From: WLMZ01 sp043753895
GTDB taxonomy: Bacteria; Actinomycetota; Acidimicrobiia; Acidimicrobiales; Ilumatobacteraceae
DNA: 64,000 nt
Direction of reading: 5' to 3'
NCBI GenBank assembly: GCA_043753895.1
Contig: JAYUWK010000083.1
Span: forward strand, 33,920-97,919
This document shows, in pieces, positions 60,977-64,000 of this stretch. The position numbers and the translations under genes are program-made. Position 1 is the first letter of the stretch; each line of letters opens with the position of its first letter. The notes beneath the pieces were generated by a model. It saw nothing but the letters and a program-made list of their open reading frames with translations. It searched no databases and was not told where the DNA came from.

Positions 60977-62894
60977 TTTCGGCACGGCCGGCCGTGAGGT
61001 TGGCGAAAATCATCACGATCACGATCGCCAGCCAGGGCAGCAGGATCGCAGTAACGAGGCTCGCGACCACGTTGATCATGGCGAACGACGTGCCCGACAG
61101 GATGAGTACGAGCGTGCCGATGAACGGACCGAGCGCAACTGCGATCGTGACCGCCACCATCAACAGCACTCCAGTCTTCACCCGGTGACCGCGCGTGATC
61201 GCTGACGAGCTGCGTAGCGACTCGCGCATGCTTGCTCCGTTGAGGGCCAGTGCTGGTGATGCGACCCATCGCGTGACCAGATAGACCCCGATCAGGAACG
61301 AGATCGGCCCGAGGAGCACCGCGGCGATGGCAATCAGCACCGCGACGCGCCACACGCCCGCGCGGCGTGCCACGTCGGGCACTGACTGTGCCGAACCAGC
61401 CGCGGCGGTATCGATGTCGGTGACCACCGCGGTCGCCAAAGCGATGGCCACGATTCCCACTGGGATGGTGATCATCGCGCCAGCGAGCAGAGCGAACAGC
61501 GAACCCGACATGGAATCGCCAAGGAGCAAGCTCGCATCGTGCAGGATCGGAATCTTGAGGAGTGCCTCGCGTAGCAAGCTGGCCAGCGCACCTCCTGCCA
61601 GGACGAGCGCTGCGATGGGGGTGAAACGTCTGCGTTCGGCCACCAGCAGGCTCGCTGCGCCGGTGAGCACTTGGCCACTTCGACGACGCGTCGAGACTGG
61701 TCGCGCCACCCGCGGCGACCAACGTGTTCGACGACCGACGAGTAACACGAGGGCGACGAGCGCGACGATGAGCCCGCCGACGAGCAGTGCGTTGTCGAAG
61801 AACTTGATCATCAGTACCGAGCCGCGCTCGGTCACGTTGCAGAAGAAGTCGGTGGCAGTGTTACCGAAGTCGGGGGCGCGCAGGCTCTCGTTGCGAGCGA
61901 ACTCGTTCGTCCATGCGATGGGCCGGTCCCACTGCGGTGTCGACGCCGGTCCCTCGGAGCCGTTGTTGAACGACGGACGGCGTTCCCCCCACCGACCCCG
62001 CCACAGCATCCATGCGGACTCGCCGGCCTGATCCACCGTGGCGGGCATCATCAGTACAGCGGGGTCGAGCACGGTGGTGGGGCCGCGCGTGTCGTCGCAA
62101 CCGAAGCCAGTGGACGCACCCTTGCCGATCCAGCGGTCCTGCTCGAAGAACGTCGCATGCGATCCGCGTGCCGCGTAGACCACCGGGCGGCCGCGGCGCA
62201 TCTCGACCTGAGCCCATGGCGCCTTCTGTGCGCCGTCGTGTTGCGCCACCACCACCGTGGTTGGTTGGGTGGCCAATGCGGCCTCGGGGGAGGCGGCATC
62301 AAAGACGATCTGCATCATCTCCCAATCACCCTCGTGGCGATTGTTCCAATCGTTGTACAGCCAGAAGAACCAGTACTGCAGCACCGTGAACTGAGGGTTG
62401 TTCGGGTCGACCAGCACCCTGCCGTAGATCATCGGCGGCGGTGGACCGGCAGCGCGGAACCACGTCTCGACATCACAGTTGATCGCCAACGCGCTGCCCG
62501 GGAAGTCGATGTTGGTGTCGCTCGGTGCCGATGCGATGTTGGTTGCTGTCGGGGCCGTAGCGACCACGTTTCCGGCTGCGTCGCGCAGCACTACATCGGG
62601 ATGATCAATGATGGCCAGGGCATCGACGGGCAGAAATGCCTCGCCCGGTCCGCACGGTTCGGCCTGGGTCTGAATACCGATGAACGGCCGGTACTTCATC
62701 GCCAGTTCGGTAGACGCCGCATCGATGGGTTGTGCCTCGCGTGGTGAGAACGCCGGCGCAGTGACGTTGCTATCAGCCGCAGCGGGGAATGCCTGTGCCG
62801 GGTCGGCGGCGCTGAGCGCGACGCATGCCAGTGCGAACGCCACACACTGTGAGACTCGGGTTCGAATCGAATTGCGACTCGCCTGCGACTGCAT
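60933..62894 (-). CDS. Secreted Vps62-like domain with C-terminal multi-pass membrane region
   Basis: This 653-residue protein starts at ATG 62894 and has an N-terminal signal (VSQCVAFALACVALSAADPAQA). A Vps62-like (DUF946) domain follows (QYWFFWLYNDWNNRHEGDWEMMQIVF, VAQHDGAQKAPWAQVEMRRGRPVVYAARGSHATFF), to about residue 330. The second half holds about six helices (ALLVGGLIVALVALVLLVG to ILLPWLAIVIVMIFANL). Vps62-type domains occur in secreted proteins of fungi and bacteria with unclear function, sometimes linked to pore-forming proteins. The link to a membrane half here is unusual. It lies 4 nt after the glutaminase gene end, on the same strand. Confidence 0.82.
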   Translation of the reverse strand: MQSQASRNSIRTRVSQCVAFALACVALSAADPAQAFPAAADSNVTAPAFSPREAQPIDAASTELAMKYRPFIGIQTQAEPCGPGEAFLPVDALAIIDHPDVVLRDAAGNVVATAPTATNIASAPSDTNIDFPGSALAINCDVETWFRAAGPPPPMIYGRVLVDPNNPQFTVLQYWFFWLYNDWNNRHEGDWEMMQIVFDAASPEAALATQPTTVVVAQHDGAQKAPWAQVEMRRGRPVVYAARGSHATFFEQDRWIGKGASTGFGCDDTRGPTTVLDPAVLMMPATVDQAGESAWMLWRGRWGERRPSFNNGSEGPASTPQWDRPIAWTNEFARNESLRAPDFGNTATDFFCNVTERGSVLMIKFFDNALLVGGLIVALVALVLLVGRRTRWSPRVARPVSTRRRSGQVLTGAASLLVAERRRFTPIAALVLAGGALASLLREALLKIPILHDASLLLGDSMSGSLFALLAGAMITIPVGIVAIALATAVVTDIDTAAAGSAQSVPDVARRAGVWRVAVLIAIAAVLLGPISFLIGVYLVTRWVASPALALNGASMRESLRSSSAITRGHRVKTGVLLMVAVTIAVALGPFIGTLVLILSGTSFAMINVVASLVTAILLPWLAIVIVMIFANLTAGRAEIRSDGRWSSSSAGP

Positions 62895-62898
62895 GGCG

Positions 62899-63902
62899 TC
62901 AGCTCGGTTGGGCTGACACAAACGGGTCGAGGCCGAGTTCGCGAGACAGGTAGCGGGCCACTTTCTGGCCGCGCACGCTGTTGCCGGCTGCGTCGAGTGG
63001 TGGTGAGAACGTGGCGAGGCCGCCCTTGCCGGGCGACACGGTGACGATGCCTCCACCGATGCCGCTCTTGCCGGGCAGGCCAACCTGATACAGCCAATCG
63101 CCCGACGTCTCGTAGAGACCGGCAATCGTCATCACGGCAAGCACGTCGTGACAGATGGACGCCTCGACGACCCGCTCCTTGGTGATCGGATTCACGCCAC
63201 CGCAGGCCAGTGTGGCGCCCATCACCGCAAGGTCGCGGGTCGTCACGCCGAGAGAACTCTGGCGCGTGTAGAGGTCCACCGTCTCGGTCGGGTCCCAGTA
63301 CAGGGCGCCGAAGGATTCGAGCAGACGCGAGATTGCGTGGTTCCTGAAGTTCTTCGCCGTGGCCGACCGATACGCCTCATCGTCCAGCGTCAGCTCGCGG
63401 CCGGCGAAGCGCGACAAGCCAGCGAGCAGAGTTGTCCATTTTGCTTCTGCGCTGTCGCCTGGGATCAGGCTCGTGGTGGCCATCGCTCAAGAGTTCACCA
63501 TCGGGTTGGTGTGTCCGCCAGGGCCGTGCGCAACGGCGGCCAATGAGTTGAAGGCCAGACCGGTGGCGTTCATGCCGATGCGTCGTTGCATTTCGTCGAG
63601 GCCCAACTTCTGGCAGACGAGCGCGAACACGAACGGCTTGGCGATGCTCATGATGGTGAACTCCACCTGCGTGTCGCCGGCTTCGTACGAGCGTCCTGCG
63701 GTACGCACGACGCACATGCCGAACTGATTCGGATCGGCGCGTTCGAGCGCTGGATAGACGGCTGCATTGGCGCCCTCGTGACGGGTGCATACCCCCGGTA
63801 TGCCTCGTCGACCAGCTGCTGGACGTGCACGGCGTCAGGAAGCGCTCCGGTGGAGACGTGCGAGTACCGGCCTTCGATGTCGTCGTCGTTCATCGTCGCC
63901 AC
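62899..63902 (-). pseudogene. Glutaminase (GlsA-type) with a frameshift and an in-frame TGA
   Basis: The frame from 63902 reads GRYSHVSTGALPDAVHVQQLVDEAYRGYAPVTR and shifts by one missing base near 63775. The next frame continues GANAAVYPALERADPNQFGMCVVRTAGRSYEAGDTQVEFTIMSIAKPFVFALV (active-site Ser-x-x-Lys in SIAK) to HTNPMVNS. TGA at 63487-63489 sits where relatives read NPMVNAGA. A GGA-to-TGA change fits. The same frame then continues MATTSLIPG and GGVNPITKERVV, GLPGKSGIGGGIVTVSPGKGGLATFSPPLDAAGNSVRG to 62899. The enzyme would convert glutamine to glutamate and ammonia. It is broken as read. Confidence 0.88.
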
Positions 63903-63937
63903 CTTAGCCTCGATCCACCGTTTGGTGAGCGGGTGTG

Positions 63938-63953
63938 GGTGGACGCGTCCACC
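63938..63953. promoter_or_regulatory. Perfect 16-bp palindrome
   Basis: GGTGGACGCGTCCACC is a perfect palindrome in the region upstream of the glutaminase gene. It may be an operator for that gene or for a gene starting beyond the right edge. Confidence 0.4.
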
Positions 63954-63983
63954 AAAAAGGCCTCCTGAGATGGGAGTCTGTTG

Positions 63984-64000
63984 ATGTCTTACGTCAGCAG
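63984..64000 (+). CDS. Possible start of a gene cut by the right edge
   Basis: ATG 63984 (MSYVS...) follows GGGAG at 7 nt. Only five codons are visible. It is placed here because of the ribosome-binding site and the palindrome upstream, and there is no other support. Confidence 0.2.

Noticed and set aside
8630..63902. Idea that UGA or UAG is reassigned or read through in this genome
   Set aside because: TGA, TAG and TAA all end many intact genes here, and the internal stops use all three codons with no consistent amino acid.

Overview
The window is a stretch of high-G+C actinobacterial chromosome. Genes sit on both strands, are packed closely, and are often joined by 4-bp ATGA or GTGA overlaps. 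Several starts have no Shine-Dalgarno sequence but carry a -10 hexamer 6-7 nt upstream, which suggests leaderless mRNAs. An HNH/DUF222 protein, an EF-G2 paralogue, DGPF/ECF42 and DUF1905 proteins and many small flavin enzymes point to Acidimicrobiia, perhaps an Ilumatobacter relative. That placement is inference from gene content; no rRNA or tRNA gene was seen.

Layout. 1-7.1 kb: recC-recB-recD operon (recD cut by the left edge). 7.2-17.3 kb: small accessory genes, namely MazEF-like and Doc-like toxin-antitoxin pairs, a rifamycin ADP-ribosyltransferase (Arr), a DGPF/ECF42 sigma pair whose sigma gene carries one internal TGA, a DHFR-like reductase, ArsR-SRPBCC and MarR-DUF6069 regulator/partner pairs, and a thioesterase. 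17.3-21.2 kb: an island with an APH-like kinase, a flavin monooxygenase between imperfect 25-bp repeats, an IS3-type orfA relic, a cupin and an orphan Imm8-like immunity gene with a stop. 21.3-24.9 kb: molybdate transport (modABC) with a divergent PadR-like/Mop regulator. 24.9-28.4 kb: aldehyde dehydrogenase, a gamma-butyrobetaine-hydroxylase-like gene split by TAA, and a TSUP permease. 28.5-34.5 kb: small basic protein, UvrD-like helicase with HRDC, glpD, dienelactone hydrolase. 34.5-46.5 kb: CocE-like lipoprotein with an apparent deletion, a membrane-anchored sigma-like protein, a proline-racemase-family enzyme, EF-G2, a fatty acid hydroxylase/monooxygenase pair, aldo/keto reductase, HD hydrolase and a frameshifted M24 peptidase. 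46.5-50.1 kb: DUF222-HNH protein followed by a run of damaged genes (NTF2-like, SPFH-like, membrane protein). 50.1-60.6 kb: two divergent dimethylglycine-dehydrogenase-like flavoproteins, TerC behind a yybP-ykoY (Mn2+) riboswitch, a FAD amine oxidase, an APC permease and a Rieske oxygenase. 60.7-64 kb: small basic protein, Vps62-like membrane protein, damaged glutaminase.

How it fits together. The best functional theme is uptake and stepwise oxidation or demethylation of N-methylated and proline-type compounds: Rieske oxygenase, DMGDH-like enzymes, FAD oxidase, APC permease, GBBH-like enzyme, hydroxyproline-type enzyme and M24 hydrolase. The substrates are not fixed by sequence.

A second theme is lesions. 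At least eight otherwise well-conserved reading frames are interrupted by single in-frame stops or 1-2 nt shifts while the downstream frame stays coherent. All three stop codons also end intact genes here, so a recoded genetic code is unlikely. Recent pseudogenes or base-call and assembly errors remain possible. No intergenic gap exceeds about 300 bases; the largest (12490-12733, 19503-19712, 20363-20621) show no convincing gene.
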